A stretch of DNA of 64,000 nt. Origin: CAZOWL01 sp964583605 (GTDB lineage Bacteria > Pseudomonadota > Gammaproteobacteria > Chromatiales > Chromatiaceae). A model generated the notes under the pieces. It ran no database searches and was not told the DNA's origin. It saw only the letters and a program-made list of their open reading frames with translations. Positions 26,746-36,032 of the stretch are shown here, in pieces (within the stretch, counting starts at the first letter, position 1; the number at the start of each line of letters is the position of its first letter). Where the stretch lies: the NCBI GenBank assembly GCA_964583605.1, contig CAZOWL010000008.1, positions 8,537-72,536 of the forward strand, given 5' to 3'. The position numbers and the translations under genes were made by a program.

Positions 26746-27611
26746 GTCAGGTGAAGACACTGGCCCCGATTGGGATCATCGCCCTAGGGGTGATCATTTA
26801 TGCCTCCACTTTCGTCGTCAGCGAGTGGCAGGTCGCGATTCGGCTGCGCCTCGGTGAGATCGTTGCCACCTACACCGACCCGGGATTGCATTTCAAGGTC
26901 CCGTTGGTCAATAACATAGAGATCTTCGATCGGCGCATCCAGACGCTCGATTCGCGCCCGCAGCGCTTCCTAACCATCGAGAAGAAGGACGTGATCGTTG
27001 ATTCCTATGCGAAGTGGCGCATCGCCGATGCAGCCCAGTTCTTCCGCTCGACGGGTGGCGACAGCGCGCGTATCGCGCGCCTGCTGTCCGAGCGCATCAA
27101 CACCAGCCTCCGCGATGAGTTCGGCAAGCGGACCATCCAGGAGGTCGTCTCCGAGGACCGCAAAGAGCTCATGATACAGCTGACGAAGGACATCGACCGC
27201 CGTGCGGCTGATCTCGGTGTTGAGGTGGTTGATGTACGCGTGAAGAAGATCGATCTGCCCGCCGAGGTCAGCGAGTCGGTGTATGCTCGCATGCGCGCGG
27301 AGCGTGAGCGCGTGGCCCGTGACCTGCGTGCACTGGGGTCGGAGGCGGCTGAGCGGATCCGGGCCGACGCTGATCGCCAGCGTACTGTGACCATCGCCGA
27401 GGCCTTCCGCGAGGCCGAGACGCTGCGCGGCGAAGGGGACGCCCGGGCGGCGGAGATCTACGCCGACGCCTACACTCAAGACCCTGAGTTCTTCTCCTTC
27501 TACCGCAGTCTGGATTCCTACCGCAGCGCCTTCGAGACGGGTGATAGCTTGATGGTGATACAGCCAGATTCAGACTTCTTCCGCTACTTCAACGAGAACT
27601 CTCTGCCGTGA
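26742..27611 (+). CDS. hflC: Membrane protease regulator HflC
   Basis: HflC is the partner of HflK in the FtsH-regulating complex. The 289-residue protein has an N-terminal helix (APIGIIALGVIIYASTFVV), then the SPFH domain with EWQVAIRLRLGEIV and IEKKDVIVDSYAKWRIAD, and a C-terminal region with GDARAAEIYADAYTQDPEF, the family signature. It starts inside the hflK stop (ATGA). The 268 bases after it, to the DUF2065 gene, show nothing further. Confidence 0.96.
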   Translation: MSQVKTLAPIGIIALGVIIYASTFVVSEWQVAIRLRLGEIVATYTDPGLHFKVPLVNNIEIFDRRIQTLDSRPQRFLTIEKKDVIVDSYAKWRIADAAQFFRSTGGDSARIARLLSERINTSLRDEFGKRTIQEVVSEDRKELMIQLTKDIDRRAADLGVEVVDVRVKKIDLPAEVSESVYARMRAERERVARDLRALGSEAAERIRADADRQRTVTIAEAFREAETLRGEGDARAAEIYADAYTQDPEFFSFYRSLDSYRSAFETGDSLMVIQPDSDFFRYFNENSLP

Positions 27612-27879
27612 TACTGCATCGAGCCCTGCCGTGAGCGCGGTGCCAGCGTCGCGCATACCGCATGGGCCCGAGCGCAGCGGCCATGGACAGGGCGGCGCAC
27701 ATCTGCGATGATCCCTGGCCCTTTGGTTGGGGCCATCCGTCATCGGACGTTACCCGGGTCATCGACTAGCCTCGCTGCTATGTCAGCCGCTTCGACGGCC
27801 ACGATCGCTGGTGCGCCGGCGCATCTGGTCACTGAGCCGCGGTGGGCTAGCTCGATGAATTGGGCATGAGGCCGGTGCC

Positions 27880-28065
27880 ATGTGGCATGATCTTCTTTCA
27901 GCGCTGGGCCTATTGCTGGTCATAGAGGGGATTTGGCCGTTTTTGAGTCCGAATCGCCTCCGCGAGGCCCTACTTGAGGTGGCCGGTGCTGACAATCGCA
28001 CGCTGCGCGTTGCCGGACTCGTCAGTATGATTCTTGGCGTCGGCCTGCTCAATTTGATCAACTGA
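27880..28065 (+). CDS. DUF2065 (YjeT-like) small membrane protein
   Basis: A 61-residue protein with two hydrophobic segments (LLSALGLLLVIEGIWPFL and GLVSMILGVGLLNLI). This matches the DUF2065/YjeT family, always found between hflC and hisZ or purA in gammaproteobacteria. Its function is unknown. It ends 11 bases before hisZ, so the two are probably co-transcribed. Confidence 0.88.
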   Translation: MWHDLLSALGLLLVIEGIWPFLSPNRLREALLEVAGADNRTLRVAGLVSMILGVGLLNLIN

Positions 28066-28076
28066 AGGGCCGATGA

Positions 28077-29270
28077 ATGGATGGCGAGCGTTGGCTGCTT
28101 CCGGTAGGCATTGAGGAGGTCCTGCCACCCCAGGCGGCGATCCTCGAAGCACTGCGCCGGGAGCTCTTGGACCTCTACCACGGATGGGGCTACGAGCTCG
28201 TCATCCCGCCGCTTATCGATTATCTCGACTCCCTGCTGACCGGCACCGGTCACGATCTCGATCTGCAGACATTCAAGCTCACTGATCAGGTGACGGGCCG
28301 CCTGCTTGGTGTGCGCGCTGATATGACCCCGCAGGTTGCGCGCATCGATGCCCATCACCTGCGCCGCGAGGGTCCCACCCGACTCTGTTACCTCGGCAGC
28401 GTGTTGCATACCCGTCCAGACGGGCTCGCCGGAACACGCAGTCCGATGCAGGTCGGCGCGGAGATCTACGGCCACGCTGGCCCCGAGAGCGATGTCGAGA
28501 TCCTGCGCCTCGTCTTGCTGACGCTGGAGGTGGCTGGAATCGATTCGGTCTACCTGGATCTGGGGCACGTGGGGATCTTCCGCAGCTTGGCGCGCCAGGC
28601 AGGACTGGGACCCGCGCAGGAGATGGCCCTGTTCGCGGTTCTGCAGCGCAAGGCGCTGCCCGAAATCGAGGCACTGATCGACGGGTTTGAACTGCAGGGG
28701 TCCGTTGCAAGCATGCTTCTGGCGCTCGCCGAGCTGAGCGGCACCGATGCCCTGGATCGTGCCGCGGTCGTCTTAACGCGCGCTGACGCGTCTGTGCGCC
28801 AGGCGATCGATTACCTGCGGCGGGTCGCCGAGGAGCTGCACCGCTGGTTGCCGGATGTGCCTGTCCACTTCGATCTCTCCGAATTGCGCGGGTATCATTA
28901 CAAAACTGGCGTTGTATTTGCGGCATTTGTGCCGGGCTGGGGCCAGGAGATCGCGCGCGGTGGCCGTTATGATCATATCGGCAGCGTGTTCGGCCGGGCT
29001 CGACCCGCGGTCGGCTTCAGTGCGGATATCAAAGGTCTGCTTCGTCACAGCTCGCGTGAGCCGCGCGTCGAGGATCCCGTGGTGCTTGCCCCCTCATCGG
29101 CCGATCCCGGCCTACAGGAGGTCGTGAGCCGGCTGCGTCATGCCGGCCGCCGCGTTGTGACGGAGCTGCCCGGACAGCTGCCAGGACAGCTGCCGGCAGT
29201 CGGCCTGGCCGACCGGACGGAACGGCTGGTCTACAACAATGGGAAGTGGGAGATCATCCCCTCTGACTGA
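28077..29270 (+). CDS. hisZ: ATP phosphoribosyltransferase regulatory subunit HisZ
   Basis: HisZ is the histidyl-tRNA-synthetase-like partner of the short form of HisG in the first step of histidine synthesis. The 397-residue protein has class II synthetase-like motifs (FKLTDQVTGRLLGVRADMTP, RLCYLGSVLHTRP) and GQEIARGGRYDHIG, but no anticodon-binding domain. Its presence predicts a short HisG elsewhere in the genome. It lies between the DUF2065 gene and purA, all in one direction. Confidence 0.94.
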   Translation: MDGERWLLPVGIEEVLPPQAAILEALRRELLDLYHGWGYELVIPPLIDYLDSLLTGTGHDLDLQTFKLTDQVTGRLLGVRADMTPQVARIDAHHLRREGPTRLCYLGSVLHTRPDGLAGTRSPMQVGAEIYGHAGPESDVEILRLVLLTLEVAGIDSVYLDLGHVGIFRSLARQAGLGPAQEMALFAVLQRKALPEIEALIDGFELQGSVASMLLALAELSGTDALDRAAVVLTRADASVRQAIDYLRRVAEELHRWLPDVPVHFDLSELRGYHYKTGVVFAAFVPGWGQEIARGGRYDHIGSVFGRARPAVGFSADIKGLLRHSSREPRVEDPVVLAPSSADPGLQEVVSRLRHAGRRVVTELPGQLPGQLPAVGLADRTERLVYNNGKWEIIPSD

Positions 29271-29287
29271 CGTACGGACGGAGCATC

Positions 29288-30583
29288 ATGGGCAAGAATG
29301 TCGTCGTGATCGGCACCCAATGGGGTGACGAGGGCAAAGGCAAGATCGTCGATCTGCTAACAGATCAAGCGGCCGCGGTGGTGCGTTTCCAAGGGGGCCA
29401 CAACGCTGGCCATACGCTCGTCATCGATGGTCGCAAGACGGTCCTGCACCTGATTCCTTCCGGTGTCTTGCGTGAGGGTGTTCAGTGCCTGATCGGCAAC
29501 GGCGTCGTTTTGTCGCCGACGGCACTGTTCGAAGAGCTCTTGATGCTCGAGCAGAGCGGCGTTCCGGTGCGCGAGCGGCTGCGCATCAGTGCCGCCTGTC
29601 CGCTGATCCTTCCGTACCACATTGCCCTCGACCAGGCGCGTGAGCGCGCGCGCGGCCAGAAGGCGATCGGGACGACGGGGCGTGGGATCGGTCCGGCCTA
29701 TGAGGACAAGGTCGCGCGACGCGGTATCCGCCTTGGCGAGCTTCTCGACGCGGAGCATTTCAAGGAAAGGCTCCGCGAGGTGCTCGATTACCACAATTTC
29801 ATGCTGGCCAATTATTACCGTGCCGACACGCTCGAGTACGGGCGCGTCCTCGATGAAGCGCTGTCCCAGATGGGCCTGTTGGCCGAGCTGATCGCAGATA
29901 CGCCTGGAATCCTCAGCGAGCTCCGCCGAGCCGGTCAAAACGTGCTGTTCGAAGGGGCGCAGGGGGCCCTGCTCGACATCGATCATGGCACGTACCCGTT
30001 CGTCACGTCGTCGACGACGACCGCGGGCGGCGCGGCGAGCGGCAGTGGGGTCGGTCCCTGCGATCTCGATTCTGTCCTTGGCATCGTCAAGGCTTATACG
30101 ACGCGTGTCGGAGCAGGGCCCTTCCCGACCGAGCTCTTCGACGCCGCCGGCGAGCATCTCGGTACCCAGGGCCACGAGTTCGGTGCCACGACGGGCCGCA
30201 AGCGCCGCTGTGGTTGGATCGACATGGTCTCTCTGAAACGCTCGCTGCTGCTCAACAGCATCAGCGGACTCTGCATCACGAAGCTCGATGTCCTGGACGG
30301 GATGGAGACCGTCAAGGTGTGCGTAGCCTATGATCTCAACGGCACCGAGATTACTGCACCGCCGGTCGGCGCCGATCTGCTCGCCGAGTGCCGACCCCGA
30401 TTTATCGAGTTGCCGGGCTGGACGAGCCCTACGGTCGGGGCCAAGACCCTAGCGGATCTGCCTGAGAATGCCCGGAGCTATCTGCGCATGATCGAAGATC
30501 TGAGCGGGCTGCCGATCGATCTCATATCGACCGGGCCGGAGCGCGAGCAGACGATCGTGCTGCGCCATCCGTTTGGCCCCTGA
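29288..30583 (+). CDS. purA: Adenylosuccinate synthetase PurA
   Basis: PurA joins IMP and aspartate using GTP, the first committed step to AMP. The 431-residue protein begins MGKNVVVIGTQWGDEGKGK, which holds the catalytic Asp and P-loop, and has GGHNAGHTL with the catalytic His. Later motifs are TTGRGIGPAYEDK and EGAQGALLDIDHGTYPFVTS. The length is standard. A GGACGGAGC ribosome binding site lies before the ATG. It starts 17 bases after hisZ. Confidence 0.97.
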   Translation: MGKNVVVIGTQWGDEGKGKIVDLLTDQAAAVVRFQGGHNAGHTLVIDGRKTVLHLIPSGVLREGVQCLIGNGVVLSPTALFEELLMLEQSGVPVRERLRISAACPLILPYHIALDQARERARGQKAIGTTGRGIGPAYEDKVARRGIRLGELLDAEHFKERLREVLDYHNFMLANYYRADTLEYGRVLDEALSQMGLLAELIADTPGILSELRRAGQNVLFEGAQGALLDIDHGTYPFVTSSTTTAGGAASGSGVGPCDLDSVLGIVKAYTTRVGAGPFPTELFDAAGEHLGTQGHEFGATTGRKRRCGWIDMVSLKRSLLLNSISGLCITKLDVLDGMETVKVCVAYDLNGTEITAPPVGADLLAECRPRFIELPGWTSPTVGAKTLADLPENARSYLRMIEDLSGLPIDLISTGPEREQTIVLRHPFGP

Positions 30584-30877
30584 TCTCCCGTTGTCTGGGC
30601 CAGCTCGCCCCGACCGGCCCGGACGGTTGTCGGCGCGGATCTTCGGTGATTCTTTCTCTCGGCGGTCAGCGGGCCATCCATTGTGCTGCGGCTGACACGC
30701 CAAAGGCCGGTGCGTGGCGCTGAACCGGTTGCGGCCCGCGGAATTGCTGAGCATGCCCGATTGCGTCGTGATCGAGCGGTGCGTGCGTGCCGGCCCTGTC
30801 TGCCGCTTTGGCCCCCGGCTGCTGGGATCATTTGGCACTGCCCGCATGAAGCATGCTTGGGATCCACGCGCGCAATA
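30584..30877. other. Non-coding stretch between purA and yceD
   Basis: No gene, clear hairpin or repeat is seen. It ends in the candidate promoter of the yceD-rpmF-plsX-fab string. Confidence 0.4.
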
Positions 30878-30907
30878 TTGACAAGGATATCGAGCAATTA
30901 GTACATT
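30878..30907 (+). promoter_or_regulatory. Candidate sigma-70 promoter of the yceD-rpmF-plsX-fab string
   Basis: TTGACA (30878-30883) is followed by an 18-base spacer and TACATT (30902-30907); the -35 is perfect and the -10 matches at four of six positions. The local A+T content is higher than that of its surroundings. The yceD start is only 9 bases after the -10, so yceD would have almost no leader from this promoter. Confidence 0.4.
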
Positions 30908-30916
30908 GCCGCGCTT

Positions 30917-31441
30917 ATGTCCGCCGGGCTCCCTGATCAGATCGACCTGCGCCGGGCCGCTGCCGGATCCTTTGCGATGGCGGGCGTGCTCTCTGTCGCC
31001 GACCTCCCGCGGCTCAGTGTGGCCGTGTCTCAGCCGGAGGGGACCTTGCGTTACTCGGTGACGTCGCAGCGTGACGACAATGGGTGGCTGGTCGTGCAGA
31101 TCCTGGCCGAGGGCATGTTGCGGCTTGAGTGCCAACGGTGTCTGAAGCCGTTTGATTACCCGGTGGCGGCGTCGGGCGCAATCGCGGTTGTCAATTCGTT
31201 GGCGGAGGCTGACAGGCTTCCGGACAACTACGATCCCCTCCTGCTCGAAGAGCGGCGGTTTGTGTGCCCGAGGGACCTGATCGAAGACGAGCTGCTGCTG
31301 GCCCTACCTCTGATCCCGCGCCATGCCACGAGCGGGTGCAGCGCGACACCGCCGAAGTCGGTGACCAGGCACGCTGCCCATGCGATCAAGAAGAAGCCGT
31401 TTGCCACGCTCGCCGAGTGGCGAGATAAGCCTACCCGCTGA
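30917..31441 (+). CDS. yceD: YceD (DUF177) family protein, 23S rRNA accumulation protein
   Basis: YceD proteins are encoded directly before rpmF in most bacteria and are needed for normal 23S rRNA levels in E. coli. The 174-residue protein has the family's CQRCLKPFDYPV motif with its two Cys, and DLIEDELLLALPLIPRH toward the C-terminus, followed by PFATLAEW at the end. The start ATG at 30917 gives MSAGLPDQIDLRRAA. It begins the co-directional string that continues with rpmF 21 bases later. Confidence 0.88.
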   Translation: MSAGLPDQIDLRRAAAGSFAMAGVLSVADLPRLSVAVSQPEGTLRYSVTSQRDDNGWLVVQILAEGMLRLECQRCLKPFDYPVAASGAIAVVNSLAEADRLPDNYDPLLLEERRFVCPRDLIEDELLLALPLIPRHATSGCSATPPKSVTRHAAHAIKKKPFATLAEWRDKPTR

Positions 31442-31462
31442 CGCGATTACAAGGAGGCCGTC

Positions 31463-31639
31463 ATGGCAGTCCAACAGAACCGCAAGACCCCATCGAAGCG
31501 AGGCATGCGACGCTCGCACGACGCGCTGAGCAAGCCTACCCTGGCCACTGATCCGACCACAGGCGAGATGCATCGCCGCCACCATGTGACGCCGGACGGC
31601 TTCTATCGCGGGCGCAAGATCATCGACAAGGCTGAGTAG
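31463..31639 (+). CDS. rpmF: 50S ribosomal protein L32
   Basis: L32 is a small protein of the large ribosomal subunit. The 58-residue product begins MAVQQNRKTPSKRGMRRSHD and contains HRRHHVTPDGFYRGRKII, which matches gammaproteobacterial L32 (no zinc-binding Cys). A strong AAGGAGG ribosome binding site sits 7 bases before the ATG. It lies between yceD and plsX as usual. Confidence 0.98.
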   Translation: MAVQQNRKTPSKRGMRRSHDALSKPTLATDPTTGEMHRRHHVTPDGFYRGRKIIDKAE

Positions 31640-31711
31640 GTCGCGTCCACCGATGGCCAGATTTGCTGACCAAGATCGTCGGTTGGGCCCTTCTCCGTCG
31701 CGGGTGACTGC

Positions 31712-32743
31712 GTGAGTGCGTCACTCACGATCGCGTTGGATGCGATGGGCGGCGATTATGGCCCAAGTGTCGTCGTGCCGGCTGCTCGCGAGTTCCTCAA
31801 GCATGTCGAGGCCGTCTCGCTCATTCTCGTCGGCAACGAGCCGGCCATCCGCGAGCACCTCGAAGGCGAGGTGCTGCATCCGCGTTTGCGCATCCAGCAT
31901 GCTTCACAGTCAGTGGGCATGGATGAGCCACCGTCGCGGGCGCTGCGCGGCAAGAAGGACTCATCCATGCGTGTTGCCATTGACCTGGTCAAGGCCGGCG
32001 AGGCACACGCCTGCGTCAGCGCCGGCAACACGGGGGCGCTAATGGCTACGGCCAGGTTCGTTCTAAAGACCCTCCCGTTCGTGGACCGCCCGGCCATCAT
32101 CACCGCCGTGCCCTCGCAGCGCGGCTCGACCTATCTACTCGATCTGGGCGCCAATGTCGATTGCTCAGCGATCCATCTGTTTCAGTTTGCCGTCATGGGC
32201 AGCGAGCTGGTCCGGGCTGTCGAAGGGGTGGCGGCTCCTAAGGTCGGCTTGCTGAATATTGGCCAGGAGGAGATCAAGGGCAATGAACAGGTCAAGCAGG
32301 CCCACGAACTGCTCGTTGCCAGCGATCTCAACTACGTCGGCTATGTCGAGGGGGATCAGATTTATCTTGGCGACATCGACATCATCGTCACGGACGGCTT
32401 CGTCGGCAACGTCGCGCTAAAGACCAGCGAGGGGGTGGCTAAGCTGATGGGGCGGTTGCTGAGCAAAAGCTTCAAGGTGAATTGGCTGACGCGGATCTCA
32501 GGTCTCACCGCCTTGCCGGTGCTCAATCGTTTTCGGCGAACATTTGATCCCCGCCGCTTCAATGGGGCGAGCTTGCTCGGATTGCGTGGGATTGTGATCA
32601 AGAGTCATGGCAGTGCCGACCGCATTGCTTTCGAGAACGCCATCCGGATCGCCGAGAAAGAGATCCATTGCAATGTCCCCGAGCGGATTGCCGAACAGGT
32701 GGCCCTGCAGCTCGAAGATGGGCGGAGAAGGGCTACAGCATGA
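31712..32743 (+). CDS. plsX: Phosphate acyltransferase PlsX
   Basis: PlsX makes acyl-phosphate from acyl-ACP for phospholipid synthesis, acting at the membrane surface. The 343-residue protein starts at a GTG (VSASLTIALDAMGGDYGP) and contains SSMRVAIDLVKAGEAHACVS, AGNTGALMA and DIIVTDGFVGNVALKTSEG, all family motifs. The stop overlaps fabH by four bases (ATGA), giving translational coupling to fatty-acid synthesis. Confidence 0.96.
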   Translation: MSASLTIALDAMGGDYGPSVVVPAAREFLKHVEAVSLILVGNEPAIREHLEGEVLHPRLRIQHASQSVGMDEPPSRALRGKKDSSMRVAIDLVKAGEAHACVSAGNTGALMATARFVLKTLPFVDRPAIITAVPSQRGSTYLLDLGANVDCSAIHLFQFAVMGSELVRAVEGVAAPKVGLLNIGQEEIKGNEQVKQAHELLVASDLNYVGYVEGDQIYLGDIDIIVTDGFVGNVALKTSEGVAKLMGRLLSKSFKVNWLTRISGLTALPVLNRFRRTFDPRRFNGASLLGLRGIVIKSHGSADRIAFENAIRIAEKEIHCNVPERIAEQVALQLEDGRRRATA

Positions 32744-33699
32744 ATAGGTATTCGCGTGTTCTTGGAACCGGTGGCCATCTCCCAAGCCGCGTTTTGACGA
32801 ACTTTGATCTCGAGCGCATGATGAATACCTCGCACGACTGGATCGTCGAGCGCACCGGTATTCACAAGCGGCACGTGGTCAGCGACGGCGAGACCTGCTG
32901 CGATCTGGCCGAGCAGGCGGCGCGGCGGGCCCTGGATGCGGCCGGTGTCGATCCCACCGACATCGACCTTGTCGTCGTTGCCACGACGACGCCGGATCAG
33001 ACCTTCCCGAGCACCGCGTGTCTGCTCCAGCAACGCCTCGATATCCATGGCTGCCCTGCGTTCGACGTGCAGGCTGTATGCACCGGCTTCATCTATGCGC
33101 TGGCAGTTGCCGACAAGTTCATTCGCACGGGCGCGGCGCGTCTCGCGCTGGTTGTCGGTGCCGATAGTATCTCGCGCATTCTCGACTGGCAGGATCGCGG
33201 TACCGCTGTGCTATTCGGCGATGGTGCGGGTGCCGTTGTCATCGGGGCAGCCGAGGAGCCTGGGATCATCTCGACCCATCTGCATGCCGACGGGGCCTAC
33301 AAGGATCTGCTTCAGGTGCCGGCAGGCATCGGTAACGGCGGCAGCGGCTCACCTTATATGGAGATGAGGGGGAACGAGGTGTTCCGAATGGCCGTCACTA
33401 TTCTCGGTCGCATCGTCGACGAGGCGCTCGCCTCGAGCTCGATGACGCGATCCGATCTCGATTGGCTGGTCCCGCATCAGGCCAATATCCGCATCATCCA
33501 GGCGACGGCCCGCAAGCTCGGTCTGCCGATGGAGCGTGTTGTCGTGACCGTCGCCGAGCATGGCAACACCTCGGCCGCTTCTGTCCCCCTAGCATTGGAT
33601 GAAGCCGTGCGTGATGGGCGTATCGAGCGCGGCCAGACGGTGCTGATGGAGGCCTTCGGCGGCGGATTGACCTGGGGCTCGATACTTCTGCGTTTCTGA
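32740..33699 (+). CDS. fabH: 3-oxoacyl-ACP synthase III FabH
   Basis: FabH starts fatty-acid synthesis by condensing acetyl-CoA with malonyl-ACP. The 319-residue protein shows the Cys-His-Asn catalytic set: DVQAVCTGFIYALAVAD (Cys), WLVPHQANIRI (His) and EHGNTSAASVPLAL (Asn). The ATG at 32740, overlapping the plsX stop, gives MNRYSRVLGTGGHLP, the normal start. Confidence 0.97.
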   Translation: MNRYSRVLGTGGHLPSRVLTNFDLERMMNTSHDWIVERTGIHKRHVVSDGETCCDLAEQAARRALDAAGVDPTDIDLVVVATTTPDQTFPSTACLLQQRLDIHGCPAFDVQAVCTGFIYALAVADKFIRTGAARLALVVGADSISRILDWQDRGTAVLFGDGAGAVVIGAAEEPGIISTHLHADGAYKDLLQVPAGIGNGGSGSPYMEMRGNEVFRMAVTILGRIVDEALASSSMTRSDLDWLVPHQANIRIIQATARKLGLPMERVVVTVAEHGNTSAASVPLALDEAVRDGRIERGQTVLMEAFGGGLTWGSILLRF

Positions 33700-33720
33700 C
33701 GACTCATCAGGCCTGAAGCC

Positions 33721-34662
33721 ATGTCACACTCGCTCGCGGTCCTGTTCCCTGGGCAAGGCTCCCAATCGGTTGGGATGTTGCGGGGACTGGCGGATGCATA
33801 TCCGACCGTCCAAGAGACCTTTGCCGAGGCTTCGGAGGCTCTGGGCTGGGACCTCTGGCGCTTGGTCTCCGAGGGGCCGAAAGAGGATCTCGACCGCACC
33901 GAGAATACCCAGCCGGCGATGCTGGCAGCCGGCGTCGCCGTATGGCGTACTTGGCTCGCTCAGGGTGGCTGTGCGCCGCACGTGCTGGCTGGCCATAGCC
34001 TTGGCGAGTACAGCGCCTTGGTCGCGGCCGGTGCGTTGCAGTTTCGCGACGCGGTCAGGACAGTCGCTGAACGTGGCCGTCTGATGCAGGGAGCTGTGGC
34101 ATCAGGTGCCGGCGCGATGGCCGCGGTGATTGGCCTCGCCGACGCGGAGGTCGTGGCGCTTTGCGCACAAGAAGCCGGTAGTGAGGTGCTCGAGGCCGTG
34201 AATTTCAATGCCCCCGATCAGATCGTGATCGCCGGGGAGGCCAGCGCGGTAGAACGAGGCGTTGCCGCGGCCAATGCCGCCGGGGCGAAGCGCGCCATCG
34301 TATTGCCGGTCAGCGTGCCGGCTCATTCGAGTCTGATGCGCCCGGCCGCCGAGAAGCTGGCCGAGGAGCTGGCGACGGTGGCCATCGAGACCCCGCAATG
34401 GCCTGTATTGCACAATGTCACCGCGGCATCGGAGTCGGCGCCGGCGGGGATTCGCGACCTCCTGGTCCGCCAGCTTTTCAGCCCCGTGCGGTGGGTCGAC
34501 ACGGTCGGCGAGCTGACCCGATCGGCTACGTTGGCGATCGAGTGCGGCCCGGGCAAGGTTCTCACCGGCCTGGTCAGGCGCTTCGATCAGGCGCCGCCGA
34601 CCCTGCCGATTTATGATGCGGCTACCTTGGCCGCTGCGTTGGAGAGGGTACATGACGCTTGA
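33721..34662 (+). CDS. fabD: Malonyl-CoA:ACP transacylase FabD
   Basis: FabD loads malonyl groups onto the acyl carrier protein. The 313-residue protein has LFPGQGSQSVGM near the N-terminus, the nucleophile Ser in AGHSLGEYSAL and the catalytic His in VPAHSSLM. It begins 21 bases after fabH, and its last 11 bases overlap the start of fabG. Confidence 0.96.
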   Translation: MSHSLAVLFPGQGSQSVGMLRGLADAYPTVQETFAEASEALGWDLWRLVSEGPKEDLDRTENTQPAMLAAGVAVWRTWLAQGGCAPHVLAGHSLGEYSALVAAGALQFRDAVRTVAERGRLMQGAVASGAGAMAAVIGLADAEVVALCAQEAGSEVLEAVNFNAPDQIVIAGEASAVERGVAAANAAGAKRAIVLPVSVPAHSSLMRPAAEKLAEELATVAIETPQWPVLHNVTAASESAPAGIRDLLVRQLFSPVRWVDTVGELTRSATLAIECGPGKVLTGLVRRFDQAPPTLPIYDAATLAAALERVHDA

Positions 34663-35395
34663 GGGGGAGATCGCGCTGGTCACCGGGGCGAGTCGCGGCA
34701 TTGGGCGAGCCATTGCGCATGCGTTGGCGGCTGACGGGGCGACGGTCGTTGGTACCGCGACAACTGAGGCTGGCGCGCGCGGCATCACCGAGTCGCTCGG
34801 CGCATCCCCGACGCAGGGCGTCGGACTTGTCTTGGATGTAGCCGATCCAAGCTCGATCGAGGCGGTACTTCAACAGGTGGTCGAGGAGCTTGGTGCCCCC
34901 ACCGTCCTTATTAACAACGCCGGTATTACGCGTGACAATCTGTTGATGCGCATGAAGGACGACGACTGGGCGGCGGTGATCGAGACGGATCTCACTGCCC
35001 TGTACCGATTGTGCAAGGGCTGTCTGCGGGCGATGATGAAGGCCCGCCGAGGGCGCATCGTCAACATTACCTCCGTCGTTGGGGTCACCGGTAATGCCGG
35101 ACAAACGAATTACACCGCCGCCAAGGCTGGTGTCATTGGCTTTACGAAGTCGCTCGCCCGCGAGGTTGGGTCGCGCGGGATCACCGTGAATTGCGTCGCG
35201 CCTGGGTGCATCGAGACCGATATGACCCGCACGATGAGCGCGATTCAGCGCGACGAGCTGCTGAAAAGCATTCCGCTCGGCCGAGTGGGCCAGGCGGAAG
35301 AGGTCGCCTCGGCCGTGTCCTTCCTGGTTTCCCCCGCGGCGGCGTATATCACCGGCGAGACGCTGCATGTCAACGGCGGCATGTACATGCCGTAG
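34652..35395 (+). CDS. fabG: 3-oxoacyl-ACP reductase FabG
   Basis: FabG reduces 3-oxoacyl-ACP with NADPH in each elongation cycle. The 247-residue short-chain dehydrogenase has GASRGIGRAIA (cofactor binding), NNAGITRDNLL, and the catalytic Ser/Tyr/Lys in NITSVVGV and TNYTAAKAG. The ATG at 34652 overlaps the end of fabD by 11 bases and gives MTLEGEIALVTGASRG, the family start. Confidence 0.97.
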   Translation: MTLEGEIALVTGASRGIGRAIAHALAADGATVVGTATTEAGARGITESLGASPTQGVGLVLDVADPSSIEAVLQQVVEELGAPTVLINNAGITRDNLLMRMKDDDWAAVIETDLTALYRLCKGCLRAMMKARRGRIVNITSVVGVTGNAGQTNYTAAKAGVIGFTKSLAREVGSRGITVNCVAPGCIETDMTRTMSAIQRDELLKSIPLGRVGQAEEVASAVSFLVSPAAAYITGETLHVNGGMYMP

Positions 35396-35458
35396 CGTGG
35401 AGCGGTGGCCGAGCGCGCGACAAATCAATTCCATTTAACAGCGGGTTAATCTCTAGCG

Positions 35459-35477
35459 AGGCGGTTTATCCGCCTTT
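35459..35477 (+). terminator. Weak terminator or attenuator-like hairpin between fabG and acpP
   Basis: AGGCGG (35459-35464), a TTTAT loop and CCGCCT (35470-35475) form a six-base stem followed by TT. The T run is short, so termination would be partial at best. It could set the higher expression of acpP from its own promoter against fabG, but this is inference. Confidence 0.3.
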
Positions 35478-35557
35478 CACCGACAAGCGATTGTCACTAA
35501 AATGCGCCGGAGTCCGGGTTGTGGGCTGCGGCATCTAATCGATGAGGATTCAACACA

Positions 35558-35794
35558 ATGAGCAGCGTCGAAGAGCGGGTTCGGAAGATCGTTGTGGAGC
35601 AACTTGGGGCGAAGGAGGAGGATGTGACCCCAGAGGCGTCGTTCGTCGACGACCTGGGCGCTGATTCGCTTGATACGGTTGAGCTGGTCATGGCGCTTGA
35701 AGAGGAGTTTGAAACGGAGATTCCCGACGAAGATGCAGAGAAGATCACGACCGTCCAGCAGGCTATCGACTACATCAACGCACACCTCAGCTGA
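35558..35794 (+). CDS. acpP: Acyl carrier protein
   Basis: AcpP carries growing acyl chains on a phosphopantetheine arm. The 78-residue acidic protein has GADSLDTVELVMALEEEF, in which the Ser of DSL is the attachment site. A GATGAGGATT stretch precedes the ATG. It lies between fabG and fabF with 160- and 240-base gaps, which suggests its own transcription signals, as in other gammaproteobacteria. Confidence 0.98.
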   Translation: MSSVEERVRKIVVEQLGAKEEDVTPEASFVDDLGADSLDTVELVMALEEEFETEIPDEDAEKITTVQQAIDYINAHLS

Positions 35795-36032
35795 TGCCGT
35801 GGCGGCCGACGGTCCATGCCCCGCTCACGCTTAAATGCGCTCGCCTGGGCCTGCCATCGGAAGGCGGTGGCCAGCTGCTAGTCGGCTCGGTAGCCGGAAC
35901 AGCTGCGCTGGCCGCTGGGCCTCAGGACACGCGCGCGGCGGCCGGGCCTGACGGGAGCTGTTCCAGCCTTGGCCGTGTTCTAGGGCCGGAAGCGGCCGAT
36001 TGCGTTCCTCTCCATCAGATCAGAGGTATTCC